From Bradyrhizobium sp. Rc3b (lineage in GTDB: Bacteria; Pseudomonadota; Alphaproteobacteria; Rhizobiales; Xanthobacteraceae), in assembly GCF_900114915.1 (NCBI RefSeq), contig NZ_FOUS01000020.1, positions 62,001 through 126,000 of the forward strand: DNA of 64,000 nt. The letters are read 5' to 3'. Each line of letters opens with the position of its first letter. Position 1 is the first letter of the stretch. The notes beneath the pieces were generated by a model, which worked only from the letters and a program-made list of their open reading frames with translations, did not search any database and was not told the origin of the DNA. This document shows, one piece after another, positions 41,730 through 51,433 of this stretch. The position numbers and the translations under genes were made by a program.

Positions 41730-43247
41730 TCAGTTCCGGTTGCTCACATTCCAGGCGATCGGCAGCGTGATCGTGAAGGTGCTGCCCGCGTCCAGTTCCG
41801 ACGATACCGACATGGTGCCGCCGAGGCGACGCACAAGTGCACGCACATGCGCGAGACCAATGCCCTGGCCGGGCTTGTCCTGGGTTCCCGCACGGCGGAA
41901 CAGGTCAAATATCCGCTGATGGTCCTTCGGATCGATGCCGCGGCCATTGTCGCTGATCTCGAAGATAGCGTAGCCGAGCTTGGTGCGCCCGCGGATTCTA
42001 ATTTCGCCGGGCACCCCGCGCTTCAGGTACTTGATCGCATTGTCGATCAGATTGGAGAAGATCTGCTCGAGTGCGAGCCGGTCGCTGACGATGTCAGGCA
42101 GCGGCTCGAGGTGGATCTCGGCCTGCGCCTCGGCCGCCTGGTGTGCCAGCGTCGACACGATGGCCTCGATCAGCTCGCTGGTGTCGATCTTCACCGGCTG
42201 GAATTCGCGTCGGCCCTCGCGGGTGAGGTTGAGGATGGCCGAAATCAGCCGGTCCATCTTGGCGATCGACGTCTTGATGAAGCCGAGCGCCTCGGAAAAA
42301 TCCTCCGAGAGCTGCTTGTCGGCGCCTTCGAGCACGATCTCGCCGGGCGCGCCTGGCGCCAGCGGCGGCCCGCCGGCGGGGACGTGGGTGAGGCTGCCGA
42401 TGCGGCGGAAGACATCGCCGCTGAGCTCTTCGAGTTCGCTGGTGAAGCCCATGATGTTGACGAGCGGCGAGCGCAGATCGTGGCTGACGATATAGGCAAA
42501 GCGCTGGATCTCTGCGTTGGCTTCGCGCAGATCCGCAGTGCGCTCGTCGACGACGGACTCCAGATTGACGTTGGCATCGCGCAGGCGCGCTTCGGCCTCG
42601 TCACGAGCGCGGGCCGAGCGCCGCACCAGCCAGGTCGAGATCAGGGCCAGCAGCACGACGAGGCCGGAGCCGATGCCGGTCATCGATGCAGCCAGGGTCT
42701 GGCTCCGGTCGGAGTTGGCCGTTCGGACCCGGAACAGCCGCTCCTCCTCGCGGATCATCGCGTTGGCCAAATTGCTGATGGTAGTTGTGGTGTTGCCGGC
42801 CGCGGCCTCGCGGATCAGCGCCGTGGCCCTGTCCGGTTGGCCGTCCTTCACGAACTTCATTTCGCGCGAGAACTGGTCGAGTCGGGTCTCGATCGCCGCG
42901 CTCAGTTTTTCGATGCTGTCGCGTTGCGCCGGATTGTCGCCGATCTGGCGCGTGAGCTTGTCGAGTGCCGGAATGATCGCTGCGACGGCCTTCTCGTGGT
43001 CCGACTGGAAATCCGGTCCCTGCGTCAGCAGAAAGCCGCGGGCGCTGCTCTCGGCGCGGCGGATTTCAAGCAGTAGGGCGTTGATCTGGCTCTCAGCCTC
43101 GATCGTGTGAAGCACCCATGTGCTGTCTTCCCTCGCCTTGTTGACGAGATAGACCGAGCCGGCGCTGATCACGGTCAGAATCAGAAGACCCGCCGAAATC
43201 AGCAGGATCTGCCAAAATGCGCGCCGTCGATGGGCCTCGGCCGTCAC
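41730..43247 (-). CDS. CHASE3 sensor histidine kinase (505 aa)
   Basis: GTG start. TM1 (about 11-33), CHASE3 periplasmic sensor (40-185), TM2 (about 190-208), coiled coil, HisKA with FAYIVSHDLRSPLVNIMGF (H256) and HATPase with QIFSNLIDNAIKYLKRG, FEISDNGRGI and GQGIGLAHVRALV. No PAS domain and no receiver. Closest in layout to cyanobacterial/rhizobial kinases that phosphorylate Rcp1-like regulators; the gene for such a regulator follows directly. Confidence 0.93.
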   Translation of the reverse strand: MTAEAHRRRAFWQILLISAGLLILTVISAGSVYLVNKAREDSTWVLHTIEAESQINALLLEIRRAESSARGFLLTQGPDFQSDHEKAVAAIIPALDKLTRQIGDNPAQRDSIEKLSAAIETRLDQFSREMKFVKDGQPDRATALIREAAAGNTTTTISNLANAMIREEERLFRVRTANSDRSQTLAASMTGIGSGLVVLLALISTWLVRRSARARDEAEARLRDANVNLESVVDERTADLREANAEIQRFAYIVSHDLRSPLVNIMGFTSELEELSGDVFRRIGSLTHVPAGGPPLAPGAPGEIVLEGADKQLSEDFSEALGFIKTSIAKMDRLISAILNLTREGRREFQPVKIDTSELIEAIVSTLAHQAAEAQAEIHLEPLPDIVSDRLALEQIFSNLIDNAIKYLKRGVPGEIRIRGRTKLGYAIFEISDNGRGIDPKDHQRIFDLFRRAGTQDKPGQGIGLAHVRALVRRLGGTMSVSSELDAGSTFTITLPIAWNVSNRN

Positions 43248-43353
43248 GACGGCCTCGCTCTGTCACGTTCAGCGGAAGTCAAAACGCCCCCTTGGAACTG
43301 TCCCCGCGTCGAGAACGCGATGGGGGCCAAAGGGTTCCACGACGAAAGTGGAT

Positions 43354-44712
43354 TTATCGCGGAGCGGGTTCCGTCTTGCCGGCCAGATATTGTTCCAGCC
43401 AGTGGATGTGATAATCGCCGTTGATGATGTCGTCTTCACGCACCAGCGCGCGGAACAGCGGCAGCGTGGTCTCGATGCCTTCCACGACCATCTCGTCCAG
43501 CGCCCGGCGCAGCCGCATCAGGCATTCGGCGCGGGTCTTGCCGTGCACGATCAGCTTGCCGACCAGGGAATCGTAATAGGGCGGGATCGTGTAGCCCTGG
43601 TAGACCGCGGAATCGATCCGGACCCCGAGTCCGCCGGGCGGATGGTATTGCAGTATGCGGCCGGGCGAGGGACGGAAGGTCTGGGGATTCTCGGCGTTGA
43701 TGCGGCACTCGATCGCATGGCCGATGACCTGGACCTCTTCCTGCCTTGCCGGCAAGTCGCCGCCGGCGGCGATGCGGATCTGCTCCAGCACGAGGTCGAT
43801 GTCGGTGATGCTCTCGGTGACGGGATGCTCGACCTGGATGCGGGTGTTCATCTCGATGAAGTAGAACTCGCCGTCCTCGAACAGGAACTCGATGGTGCCG
43901 ACGCCGAGATATTTCATCTCGCGCATGGCTTTCGCACAGGTCTCGCCGATCTTGGCCCGCGCGGCGGCGGCAAGGACAGGCGAGGGGCCCTCTTCCCAGA
44001 CCTTCTGGTGGCGGCGTTGCAGCGAACAGTCGCGTTCGCCGAGATGGATCGCGCCGCCGCGGCCGTCGCCGAGAATCTGGATCTCGATGTGACGCGGCTT
44101 CTGGAGGTATTTTTCCAGATAGACCGAGGCATCGCCGAAGGCCGATTTGGCCTCGTTGGCCGCCGTCGACAGCGCCACCTGCAGGTCGGCCTCGCTGTGC
44201 GCCACCTTCATGCCGCGGCCGCCGCCGCCGGCCGCCGCCTTCACCAGCACCGGAAAGCCGATCTTCCTGGCGATCGCCAGCGCGTCGTCATCGGGACCGA
44301 CCGCGCCGTCGGAGCCGGGCACCACGGGGATGCCGAGCCGCCTGGCGGTCTTCTTCGCCTCGATCTTGTCGCCCATCAGGCGGATGTGCTCGGCCTTGGG
44401 GCCGATGAAATGCAGATTGTGCTCGGCCAGGATCTCCGCAAAGCGTGCATTCTCGGACAAGAAGCCGTAACCGGGATGCACGGCATCGGCGCCGGTGATC
44501 TCGCAGGCCGCGAGCAGCGCGGGCACGTTGAGATAGCTGTCCTTGGATGCCGGCGGTCCGATGCAGACGCTCTCGTCCGACAGGCGCACATGCATGGCAT
44601 CGGCGTCGGCGGTGGAGTGCACGGCGACGGTCGCGATGCCGAGCTCCTTGCAGGCCCTGAGGATGCGAAGGGCGATCTCGCCGCGATTGGCTATGAGGAT
44701 CTTGTCGAACAT
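43354..44712 (-). CDS. accC: Biotin carboxylase subunit of acetyl-CoA carboxylase
   Basis: 452 residues. It carboxylates biotin on AccB with ATP and bicarbonate, the first step of fatty-acid synthesis. Signatures: [35 protein letters not shown], the Gly-rich ATP lid [49 protein letters not shown] and [17 protein letters not shown]. Full length. It follows accB on the same strand, with about 97 bases holding a palindromic repeat between them. Confidence 0.97.
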   Translation of the reverse strand: MFDKILIANRGEIALRILRACKELGIATVAVHSTADADAMHVRLSDESVCIGPPASKDSYLNVPALLAACEITGADAVHPGYGFLSENARFAEILAEHNLHFIGPKAEHIRLMGDKIEAKKTARRLGIPVVPGSDGAVGPDDDALAIARKIGFPVLVKAAAGGGGRGMKVAHSEADLQVALSTAANEAKSAFGDASVYLEKYLQKPRHIEIQILGDGRGGAIHLGERDCSLQRRHQKVWEEGPSPVLAAAARAKIGETCAKAMREMKYLGVGTIEFLFEDGEFYFIEMNTRIQVEHPVTESITDIDLVLEQIRIAAGGDLPARQEEVQVIGHAIECRINAENPQTFRPSPGRILQYHPPGGLGVRIDSAVYQGYTIPPYYDSLVGKLIVHGKTRAECLMRLRRALDEMVVEGIETTLPLFRALVREDDIINGDYHIHWLEQYLAGKTEPAPR

Positions 44713-44741
44713 GGTGCCTCAGCGGGCAAACAGGAAGGTGC

Positions 44742-44811
44742 GAATGACGAGTGGCGAATAGCGAGCAGAGAACGGTGACACCATTCGCTATTCGCTATTC
44801 CCCATTCGCTT
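44742..44811. repeat. Palindromic repeat between accB and accC (GAATAGCGA type)
   Basis: GGCGAATAGCGAG is answered by TCGCTATTCGCTATTCCCCA further on, giving inverted arms around a loop of about 20 bases. Its end overlaps the accB stop codon. In an operon such a hairpin may attenuate or stabilise the message. Confidence 0.65.
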
Positions 44812-45298
44812 ACTCAATAATCACCAGCGGCTCGCCGTACTCGACCGGCTGGCCGTCCTCGACCAGGATCTGCGTCACCGTGCCGGCGCGCGGCGAGGGG
44901 ATCTGGTTCATGGTCTTCATGGCTTCGATGATCAGCAGGGTCTGTCCGACCGAGACCTTGCTGCCGACCTCGATGAACGGCTTGGCGCCGGGCTCCGGTG
45001 CCCAATAGGCGGTGCCGACCATCGGTGAGCTGACCGCGCCAGGATGCTTCGACAGGTCGGGTCCGGCGGCGACAGGCGCGGCGGAGGCGACCGGCAGGGC
45101 GGCGGGAGCGGCTGCCATCTGCATCGGCATGGTCGCAGCAACGCTGACGTTGCGGGCGACGCGCAGGCGCAGGCCCGCACGTTCGATCTCGATCTCGGTG
45201 AGACTGGTCTCATCGAGCAGCAAAGCGAGCTCGCGGACGAGCGCGGAATCCTCGCTGGAAAACTTTGCGGCTGCTTTGTCGTCTGGCTGGCGCGCCAT
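44810..45298 (-). CDS. accB: Biotin carboxyl carrier protein of acetyl-CoA carboxylase
   Basis: 162 residues. N-terminal helical part ([20 protein letters not shown]), an Ala/Pro-rich hinge (52-85) and the C-terminal biotinyl domain with [20 protein letters not shown] and the biotin attachment motif EAMKTMNQI (K128). It carries carboxybiotin between AccC and the AccAD transferase. Start at [10 protein letters not shown]; the frame is open upstream into the aroQ end but without support. Gene order aroQ-accB-accC on the minus strand. Confidence 0.96.
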   Translation of the reverse strand: MARQPDDKAAAKFSSEDSALVRELALLLDETSLTEIEIERAGLRLRVARNVSVAATMPMQMAAAPAALPVASAAPVAAGPDLSKHPGAVSSPMVGTAYWAPEPGAKPFIEVGSKVSVGQTLLIIEAMKTMNQIPSPRAGTVTQILVEDGQPVEYGEPLVIIE

Positions 45299-45335
45299 GT
45301 TGTTTGATCCGAATGTTCTGTTTGATGAGGGGGCT

Positions 45336-45803
45336 TCAGGCTTTGGGCTTGATGGCAAGCTTGGCGGCAAGGCCCTGGATGGCGAGGCGGTAGCCCTCGA
45401 TGCCGAAACCGCAGAGCGAGGCGAAAGCGGCGCGTGCGGTGTAGGAGTGGTGACGAAAGCTCTCGCGGGCGTGGATGTTGGTCACATGCACTTCGACCGT
45501 CGGGATCTGCACCGCGAGCAGCGCGTCGTGCAGCGCGATCGAGGTGTGCGAATAGCCGCCGGCATTGACGATGATGCCCTTCATCTTGCGCGCATGCGCC
45601 TCGTGGATGAAGTCGATCAGCTCGCCCTCGCGGTTGGACTGCCGGCAATCGGCCTTGAGGCCGAACGTTGCCGCGGTCTCCCGGCACAGTGCCTCGACGT
45701 CGGCCAGCGTGGCGTGGCCGTACTTCTCGGGCTCGCGCGTTCCCAACATGTTGAGGTTCGGCCCGTTCAGGACGAGGATCGTATCGGTTGCAGGTTCTGC
45801 CAT
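45336..45803 (-). CDS. aroQ: 3-dehydroquinate dehydratase, type II
   Basis: 155 residues, third step of the shikimate pathway. Signatures: [20 protein letters not shown] (catalytic Tyr), [36 protein letters not shown], and [20 protein letters not shown] (catalytic His and the Glu-Ser-Phe-Arg part). Length is typical for type II. Start chosen at MAEPATD. It precedes accB by 37 bases, the conserved order in alphaproteobacteria. Confidence 0.96.
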   Translation of the reverse strand: MAEPATDTILVLNGPNLNMLGTREPEKYGHATLADVEALCRETAATFGLKADCRQSNREGELIDFIHEAHARKMKGIIVNAGGYSHTSIALHDALLAVQIPTVEVHVTNIHARESFRHHSYTARAAFASLCGFGIEGYRLAIQGLAAKLAIKPKA

Positions 45804-46010
45804 TCCAATCCCGGGAAGAGGTGCTCGGCGTGGCGGGGTTATAGGTAACAAAGCGGCCTAGGGGAAGCCTTGAAGGGCCTGCCAGGGGCCTTCAAGTACC
45901 TCATCCCCGGTGCAAAAACCTGTGCGGAAGCTACGGAAATCGCTTGTTAACCAGTTCTAATCGTGGCTGCCGGAGGGAGGCTCGCAGGGGAGGGCGACGC
46001 ATAGGCCAAA

Positions 46011-46039
46011 GGCCCCTGCCGATCTCTCGGCAAGGGCCC
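46011..46039 (-). terminator. Terminator of DUF1236 gene
   Basis: GGCCCCTGCCGA and TCGGCAAGGGCC pair over 12 bases with one wobble and a 4-base loop; CTTTGG follows on the minus strand. It is 22 bases after the stop codon. The rest of the 45804-46061 gap shows no gene. Confidence 0.7.
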
Positions 46040-46061
46040 ATTTGGGGATCAGCGAAGCAGC

Positions 46062-46862
46062 TTAGCCTTCGATGATGTAGACGATCTCGCGCGTCTGCGG
46101 ACGGACGATCACGTACTGACCGCGGACGAAGATCACCTCATAGCCACGCCACTCCGGGTAGATCTCCACGATCCGGGGCGGAAGCGGATGGACTCGGACG
46201 GAGGCCGGGATCGCGGTGCCGACCGAGATGTTGAAGTTGACGTTCGTCGTCTCTTCGATCTTGGTCGACTTGATCGCCGTCGAGATTTCAGACCGCTTTT
46301 CGGCCGGCGGCGCGGAAGCCGTCGCGGAGGCGGTGCCGGTCGTGGTCTGGGACTTGTCGGTCGTAGCCGCATTGTTGGTCTTGGCAGCGCCGCCCGCCTT
46401 GTTGTCCTCAGCCTTCATGTCCTTGGCAGACTTGGCGGGGTCCGACTTTGTCGTCGAGTCCGAGCTCATGCTCTTCGACTTGTCCTGCTGGGACTTGTCC
46501 TGCGCACGTTCGTCGGTGCGCTGGCCCTTGGTGGCGCCGGCCTTGTCCTCGGCCGCGTTCTTGTTCATCGCGCCGCCCGGGGAGCGCTCGTCCTTCATCG
46601 CGCCGGATTTGTCTTCGGAAGCCCGATCGGACTTCATGGTGCCAGCGCCACCGGCCTGGCCGACGGTGCCCTTCTCATGGCTCATGGAATCGCGGCCGCT
46701 CGCGCCGCGCTCCGCGGCGCCGCCGGAAGGCTGCGAATGCTGCATCTGCGCGCCACCGGCGCCGCCGCCGCTGTCACGGCCCATGGTGTTCTGTGCGTTC
46801 GCCAGACCGGCGCCGGCGACGAGCGCGAGCGTGGCAACCGAAATCATAAAGCGGTTCAACAT
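46062..46862 (-). CDS. DUF1236 exported low-complexity protein (266 aa)
   Basis: GGAGA precedes ATG. Signal peptide (MLNRFMISVATLALVAGAGL, cleavage at ANAQ). Residues 25-185 are low complexity, rich in Gly, Ala, Lys, Asp, Ser and Thr (DKSGAMKDERSPGG, QDKSQQDKSKSMSSDS). The C-terminal DUF1236 part reads INFNISVGTAIPASVRVHPL-like, then PPRIVEIYPEWRGYEVIFVR and QYVIVRPQTREIVYIIEG. It is probably periplasmic; function unknown, with a desiccation- or stress-type composition. Confidence 0.85.
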   Translation of the reverse strand: MLNRFMISVATLALVAGAGLANAQNTMGRDSGGGAGGAQMQHSQPSGGAAERGASGRDSMSHEKGTVGQAGGAGTMKSDRASEDKSGAMKDERSPGGAMNKNAAEDKAGATKGQRTDERAQDKSQQDKSKSMSSDSTTKSDPAKSAKDMKAEDNKAGGAAKTNNAATTDKSQTTTGTASATASAPPAEKRSEISTAIKSTKIEETTNVNFNISVGTAIPASVRVHPLPPRIVEIYPEWRGYEVIFVRGQYVIVRPQTREIVYIIEG

Positions 46863-47010
46863 CGAATTCTCCTCACGTGTTTCTTTGCGTCATTGCCCGC
46901 GCCGACAACGAAAGGAGATTTGAGTTGTTCCGGAACTTCGCCTGTTCCGCGGCATTTGTTTGTTGAATGCCAGATGAATGATTTTGCACGAAGACGCCAA
47001 CGTTCGGCGC

Positions 47011-47045
47011 AAGAAAAAGGCCGGCTTGTCAGCCGGCCTTTTCGG
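47011..47045 (-). terminator. Rho-independent terminator of DsbA-like gene
   Basis: AAAAGGCCGGCT and AGCCGGCCTTTT form a perfect stem with TGTC loop, and on the minus strand TTTTTCTT follows. It lies 25 bases after the stop codon at 47071. Confidence 0.9.
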
Positions 47046-47070
47046 GTTTTCAGGATCGTAAAACGTATGA

Positions 47071-47838
47071 TCAGCAGGTTGCCTTGCCGCAGCGGGCAAT
47101 GCCGATCTTTTCCTTGAGGCTTTCGACGCCGACCGCGCCGATCACGATCTGCTTGCCGATGACATAGCTCGGCGTGCCGTTCATGCCCATCGCTTCCGCG
47201 AGCTTGAAGTTCTCCTCGATGGTGGCGCGCACCTCGGGGCTGGCGATGTCCTTCTCGATCTTTGCGGTGTCGAGGCCGGCTTCCTTGGCGGCTTGAAGCG
47301 CGCGCGCCTTGTCGGCCGCGCCGCGGCCGCCGAGCAGCTTCTGGTGGAAGTCGAGATATTTCTTGCCCGAGGGATCCTGCATGCGCACGGCGACCGCGAC
47401 CTGCGCAGCCTCCACCGAGCCCTGGCTCAGCACCGGAAATTCCTTCAGCACCACCTTCAGCTTCGGATCGGCCTTCATGATGGTGAGCATGTCGTCCATC
47501 GCGCGCTTGCAGTAACCGCAATTGTAATCGAAGAACTCGACGAAGGTGACATCGCCGTCCTTGTTGCCGAGCACGACCTGGCGCGGCGAGTTGAAGATCG
47601 CGTCCGCATTCTGCGCGATGCTGGCCTCGTGCTTCTGCGTCTCGGCCGCGGCCTGCCGCTTGCTGAGCTCGGCCATCGCCTCCTCGAGCACCTCGGGATG
47701 GCTGATGAGATAGTTCTTGATGATCTTCTCGATCTCGGTGCGCTGGGTGTCGGAGAAACTGTCGGCCGACGCGGGCACGGCTGCGCCGAACAGGGCGAGC
47801 GCAAACAACGCGGGAGCAAGCAGGCGCAGCGAAGGCAT
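47071..47838 (-). CDS. DsbA-family thiol:disulphide oxidoreductase (255 aa)
   Basis: Signal peptide (MPSLRLLAPALFALALFGAA, cleavage at ASAD). An N-terminal helical extension (TQRTEIEKIIKNYLISHPEV) typical of Com1/BdbD-like members comes before the thioredoxin fold with active site CGYC (107-110) in FFDYNCGYCKRAM. The cis-Pro loop is MNGTPSYVIG. Two further Cys near the end (IARCGKATC) may form a structural bond. It introduces or shuffles disulphides in the periplasm. Confidence 0.92.
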   Translation of the reverse strand: MPSLRLLAPALFALALFGAAVPASADSFSDTQRTEIEKIIKNYLISHPEVLEEAMAELSKRQAAAETQKHEASIAQNADAIFNSPRQVVLGNKDGDVTFVEFFDYNCGYCKRAMDDMLTIMKADPKLKVVLKEFPVLSQGSVEAAQVAVAVRMQDPSGKKYLDFHQKLLGGRGAADKARALQAAKEAGLDTAKIEKDIASPEVRATIEENFKLAEAMGMNGTPSYVIGKQIVIGAVGVESLKEKIGIARCGKATC

Positions 47839-47936
47839 AGGTAAATCCTCTTATCCAAAGCAGGTTTCGGAATACGTCCCGGCGGACTTAAGCTCGGTGT
47901 CGTGACGTCGTGGTATCGGGCGTCGTTCGAGTTACG

Positions 47937-49337
47937 TCAGTTGCGCGGCGGCTTCGCCGCCACGATGTCGTCGGCCTTGACCCATCCGGGTGTGCCGACG
48001 GCGAAACGGGTTTTCGCGCGCGTGGCGAGCTCGCGGGCGGTCTTGTTGTCGCCGCGCAGGTAAGCGGCTTGCGCCGAGGCGAGATCCGCTTCGGCATAGT
48101 CGCCCTTCCGGCCATAGGCCATCGCGAGCTGGGTATAGCCGAGCACCGCTTCCGGTTCTCGCGCCACCGCGGCGCGGAGAATCCGAACGGCGTCGTCGGT
48201 GTAGGCCTTATTATCGGTTCCAACCAGAGCTTGCCCAAGTAACATCTCGATGAGGGGCGCGTTGTTGGAAAGCTGTGCGGCCTTGCGCAGCGGAGCGACC
48301 GCATCGGCCGGCTTGCCGCTCTCCAACAGGGCCTGGCCGCGCACCTCGTAAAAGTACGGGTTGTTGGGCTGCACCTGGATCAGCGCGTCGATCTGGGCCA
48401 GCGCGCTGCGCAGATCGCCGTGCAGATAGGTGCTGATGGCGCGGGCATAGCGCGCCGGCATGCTGTCGTTGGTCTGGGGATAGCGTCGGTACACCGTCTC
48501 GGGCCGCTCCATGAACGCGGAGATCTTGGCGCGCACCATGTCGTGGCGGAGCTGGAGCGCGGGATCGTCCTTCTTGTTCCAGTAGGGGCTGGAGCTGGCG
48601 AATTCCTGAAGCGCGGCGACGCGCTCGGCCGGCATTGGATGCGACTGGAGATAGGGATCGGCGCCGCGCGCGGCGAACAGGCTCTCACCGGTGAAGCGCT
48701 TGAAGGTCTCGTACATGCCCTTCGGCGATTGCTGGGTCGCGGTCAGGAATTTCACGCCGGCGCGGTCGGCGTTCTCCTCCTGCTGGCGCTGGTAGGACAG
48801 CAGCGTCCGGCGGATCACCTCCTGCGGAGCGGAGATCGCGGCGGCGCCGGCATTGGCGAGCCCGTTGTTGCCTGCGCTGCTGCGCTGGGTGCTGCCCGCG
48901 GCGATCGCGCCGGCGCCGAGCAGCATCGCAATGATCATCTGGGTCTGGGCGGCGGCGAGCTGCTCGCGCAGCTTGGACAGATGGCCACCGGCCAGATGCC
49001 CGGTCTCGTGCGCGAGCACGCCGATGATCTGGTTCGGCGTTTCCGATTGAAGGATCGCGCCGTAATTGACGAAGATGCGGCGGCCGTCGGCGACGAACGC
49101 GTTGAACGAGCTGTCGTTCAGGATCACCATCTGGATGTTCTGCTTCTCCAGACCCGCGGCGCGCAGGATCGGGCGCGTATATTCGCGCAGCAGCTGCTCG
49201 GTCTCGGTGTCGCGCAGGACAGGCGGCCCCTTTTGCTGCGCCCGCGCCGCCGGGAGCGGCAGCAGCGCGATCGCCGCAGCCGTGACGAGGGCGGTGAGGG
49301 CGGAGGCCTTCTTGCGCAATGAGATCTGAAGCAACAT
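47937..49337 (-). CDS. M48 metalloprotease with TPR repeats (BepA-like, 466 aa)
   Basis: Start at MLLQISLRKKASALT, which opens a signal peptide ending ARAQ; the frame continues upstream without support. The zinc motif HETGH (110-114) lies in GVLAHETGHLAGGHL, and the third zinc ligand Glu is in ENADRAGVKFL. The C-terminal half (about 290-450) has TPR-like repeats (FYEVRGQALLESGKPADAVA, then LGYTQLAMAYGRKGDYAEAD). This matches periplasmic BepA-type proteases, which check outer-membrane protein assembly. Divergent from the aminotransferase. Confidence 0.93.
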   Translation of the reverse strand: MLLQISLRKKASALTALVTAAAIALLPLPAARAQQKGPPVLRDTETEQLLREYTRPILRAAGLEKQNIQMVILNDSSFNAFVADGRRIFVNYGAILQSETPNQIIGVLAHETGHLAGGHLSKLREQLAAAQTQMIIAMLLGAGAIAAGSTQRSSAGNNGLANAGAAAISAPQEVIRRTLLSYQRQQEENADRAGVKFLTATQQSPKGMYETFKRFTGESLFAARGADPYLQSHPMPAERVAALQEFASSSPYWNKKDDPALQLRHDMVRAKISAFMERPETVYRRYPQTNDSMPARYARAISTYLHGDLRSALAQIDALIQVQPNNPYFYEVRGQALLESGKPADAVAPLRKAAQLSNNAPLIEMLLGQALVGTDNKAYTDDAVRILRAAVAREPEAVLGYTQLAMAYGRKGDYAEADLASAQAAYLRGDNKTARELATRAKTRFAVGTPGWVKADDIVAAKPPRN

Positions 49338-49513
49338 CAAACGGTCTGGAGAGCAGTTTCGTGTTTGGTTTTGGCGATTGGCGGCGGACCGGATACGCGA
49401 TATGCCCTTATGAGCCTCACCCCTTATGAGCCGTACAATGCGGCCAGTCTGGGGCGCAAGCGCCCCGTTTCCCGGACCGGAGGCACCGGCCCGCCAGCGA
49501 ATAGCAGAAATCG
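49338..49513. promoter_or_regulatory. Divergent promoter region with a direct repeat
   Basis: CCCTTATGAGCC occurs twice (49405-49416 and 49421-49432), 16 bases apart. This could be a binding site or chance duplication. No coding frame. Confidence 0.3.
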
Positions 49514-50701
49514 ATGCACGATGCGACATTGAGGAACCGGTTGGGGCAGTGGCTCGAGCCCTCCCGCCGCAGTGATGTTCCCCCGTTCATGGTGATGGAC
49601 GTCATGGCCGCGGCAGCCCGAATCGAGGCCGCCGGCGGCCATGTCATCCATATGGAGGTCGGCCAGCCCGCGGCCGGGGCGCCCAGCACCGCGATTGCGG
49701 CCGCCCACGCGGCGCTCGAGGCCGGGCGGATCGATTATACCTCCGCACTCGGTCTTCCCGGTCTGCGCGAGCGCATCGCGCGCCATTATCGCGATGCCTA
49801 TGGCTGCGACGTCAGCCCTGACAGGATCGTCGTGACCACCGGCTCCTCCGGCGGGTTCATCCTGGCCTTCCTGTCGATGTTCGAGCCCGGCGACCGCGTC
49901 GCGGTGACGGTGCCGGGCTATCCGCCTTATCGCCATATCCTCACCGCGCTCGGTTGCGAGCCGGTGCTGATCGAGACCACGAACGAGACGCGCCATGCGC
50001 TCACCGGCGAGGCGTTGCTCGCGGCGCATCTCAAGATGCCGTTGAAGGGCGTGCTGGTCGGCAGCCCCGCCAATCCGACGGGGACGATGATGTCCCGCGA
50101 AGCGCTCGCCGGCTTGATGGCGGCCGCCGAAGACGCAGGCATCCGCTTCATCTCGGACGAGATTTATCACGGGCTCGATTATGCGTTTCCGGCGGTCACC
50201 GCGGCCGCGCTCTCCAAGCACGCACTCGTGATCAACTCGTTCTCGAAATATTTCTGTATGACCGGCTGGCGTGTTGGCTGGATGGTCGTGCCCGAAATTC
50301 TGGTGCGGCCGATCGAGCGGCTGCAGCAGAACCTATCGATCTCGGTGCAGTCGCTGTCACAGATCGCGGCAGAGGCCGCCTTCGACGGCGCAGCCGAGAT
50401 GGAGACGATCAAGCACGGCTATCAGGAAAACCGGCGAATTCTGATCGAGGGATTGCCGAAAGCCGGCCTGAGCAAGTTCTTGCCGGCCGATGGTGCATTT
50501 TATCTCTATGCCGACGTCTCGGACTTCACCTCCGACAGTTTCGAGTTCGCCAAGCAGATGCTGGAGCAGGCACGCGTCGCGGCCACGCCCGGCGTCGATT
50601 TCGATCCCGTTCACGGCCGATCGTTCATTCGCTTTTCTTATGCACGCTCGCCCGGGGAGATGCGCGAGGCGGTTGACCGGATCGCTCACTGGCTTAAATA
50701 G
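49514..50701 (+). CDS. PLP-dependent class I/II aminotransferase (395 aa)
   Basis: Fold type I aminotransferase: HMEVGQPAAGAP, YTSALGLPGLRERIARHYRD, VGSPANPTGTMMSREALA, FISDEIYHGLDYA and the Schiff-base Lys in NSFSKYFCMTGWRVGWMV. C-terminal GVDFDPVHGRSFIRFSYAR carries the substrate-carboxylate Arg. Aspartate-aminotransferase-like subgroup; the amino acid used is uncertain. It is followed after 32 bases by bioY on the same strand. Confidence 0.9.
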   Translation: MHDATLRNRLGQWLEPSRRSDVPPFMVMDVMAAAARIEAAGGHVIHMEVGQPAAGAPSTAIAAAHAALEAGRIDYTSALGLPGLRERIARHYRDAYGCDVSPDRIVVTTGSSGGFILAFLSMFEPGDRVAVTVPGYPPYRHILTALGCEPVLIETTNETRHALTGEALLAAHLKMPLKGVLVGSPANPTGTMMSREALAGLMAAAEDAGIRFISDEIYHGLDYAFPAVTAAALSKHALVINSFSKYFCMTGWRVGWMVVPEILVRPIERLQQNLSISVQSLSQIAAEAAFDGAAEMETIKHGYQENRRILIEGLPKAGLSKFLPADGAFYLYADVSDFTSDSFEFAKQMLEQARVAATPGVDFDPVHGRSFIRFSYARSPGEMREAVDRIAHWLK

Positions 50702-50733
50702 CCGCCAGTTTTCGACCACCACCGGAGTTCAAC

Positions 50734-51348
50734 TTGTCTGACCGATCTGTCTCGACCGCTGCTGCGCCACATTCTTCTCTCGCCGCATTGATGTGGCCGA
50801 CCCGGCCGGGCGAAACCGTCGGCGCGATGCGTGCCGTCGTGCTGGTTGCGCTCGGCACCGCTTTGATGGCGCTATCAGCCAAGGTCAGCCTGCCGCTGCC
50901 CTATGTCCCGATGACATTACAGACGCTGGTCGTGCTGATGATCGGCGCGGCCTACGGCTGGCGTCTTGGCAGCGCAACCATGATCGCCTACCTCGCCGAG
51001 GGCGCGCTTGGCGTGCCGGTATTCGCCGGACCGGTGGGTGGGATTGCACCGCTGGTTGGCCCGACCGCGGGCTATCTGTTCGGCTTCGTCGCTGCCGCTT
51101 TCGTGACCGGCTGGCTCGCCGAGCGCGGCTGGGATCGCAGCGTGGCGCTGCTGTTTGCAGCGATGGCGGTTGGCCATATCGTCATTCTGGCCGCCGGGTT
51201 CGGCTGGCTGGCGTTCGGCCTCGGGCTGGGCGTTGGAAAAGCCTGGCAGGTCGGAATCGTGCCGTTCATTGCAGCTTCGCTGGTCAAGAATGCGCTTGGC
51301 GCGACGTTGATGCCGGCGGCGCGCAGGCTGATCGAGCGTCGCCGGTAA
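50734..51348 (+). CDS. bioY: Biotin transporter BioY
   Basis: 204 residues with six membrane helices. The BioY signature is clear: [58 protein letters not shown] and the late [18 protein letters not shown] start with GGAG nine bases upstream. BioY is the substrate-binding S component for biotin; no bioM/bioN genes follow, so it may work alone or with a distant ECF module. Biotin supply fits with accB/accC in the same window. Confidence 0.93.
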   Translation: MSDRSVSTAAAPHSSLAALMWPTRPGETVGAMRAVVLVALGTALMALSAKVSLPLPYVPMTLQTLVVLMIGAAYGWRLGSATMIAYLAEGALGVPVFAGPVGGIAPLVGPTAGYLFGFVAAAFVTGWLAERGWDRSVALLFAAMAVGHIVILAAGFGWLAFGLGLGVGKAWQVGIVPFIAASLVKNALGATLMPAARRLIERRR

Positions 51349-51380
51349 AGCGCGCAAAGAGTTCGCGGTTCCAATTGACA

Positions 51381-51416
51381 GGGCCGGCCAAGTTGATCTT
51401 GGCTGGCCCAGCGTTT
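51381..51416 (+). terminator. Hairpin between bioY and dctA
   Basis: GGGCCGGCCAAG and CTTGGCTGGCCC form a 12-bp stem (one G-T pair) with a TTGAT loop, followed by AGCGTTTTG. Likely terminator of the bioY transcript or part of the dctA leader. Confidence 0.65.
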
Positions 51417-51433
51417 TGAGGGGGAGTGAAACA

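Noticed and set aside
43348-44778. Plus-strand frame of 476 codons opposite accC
   Set aside because: Antisense to a complete biotin carboxylase with all motifs; no ribosome site.
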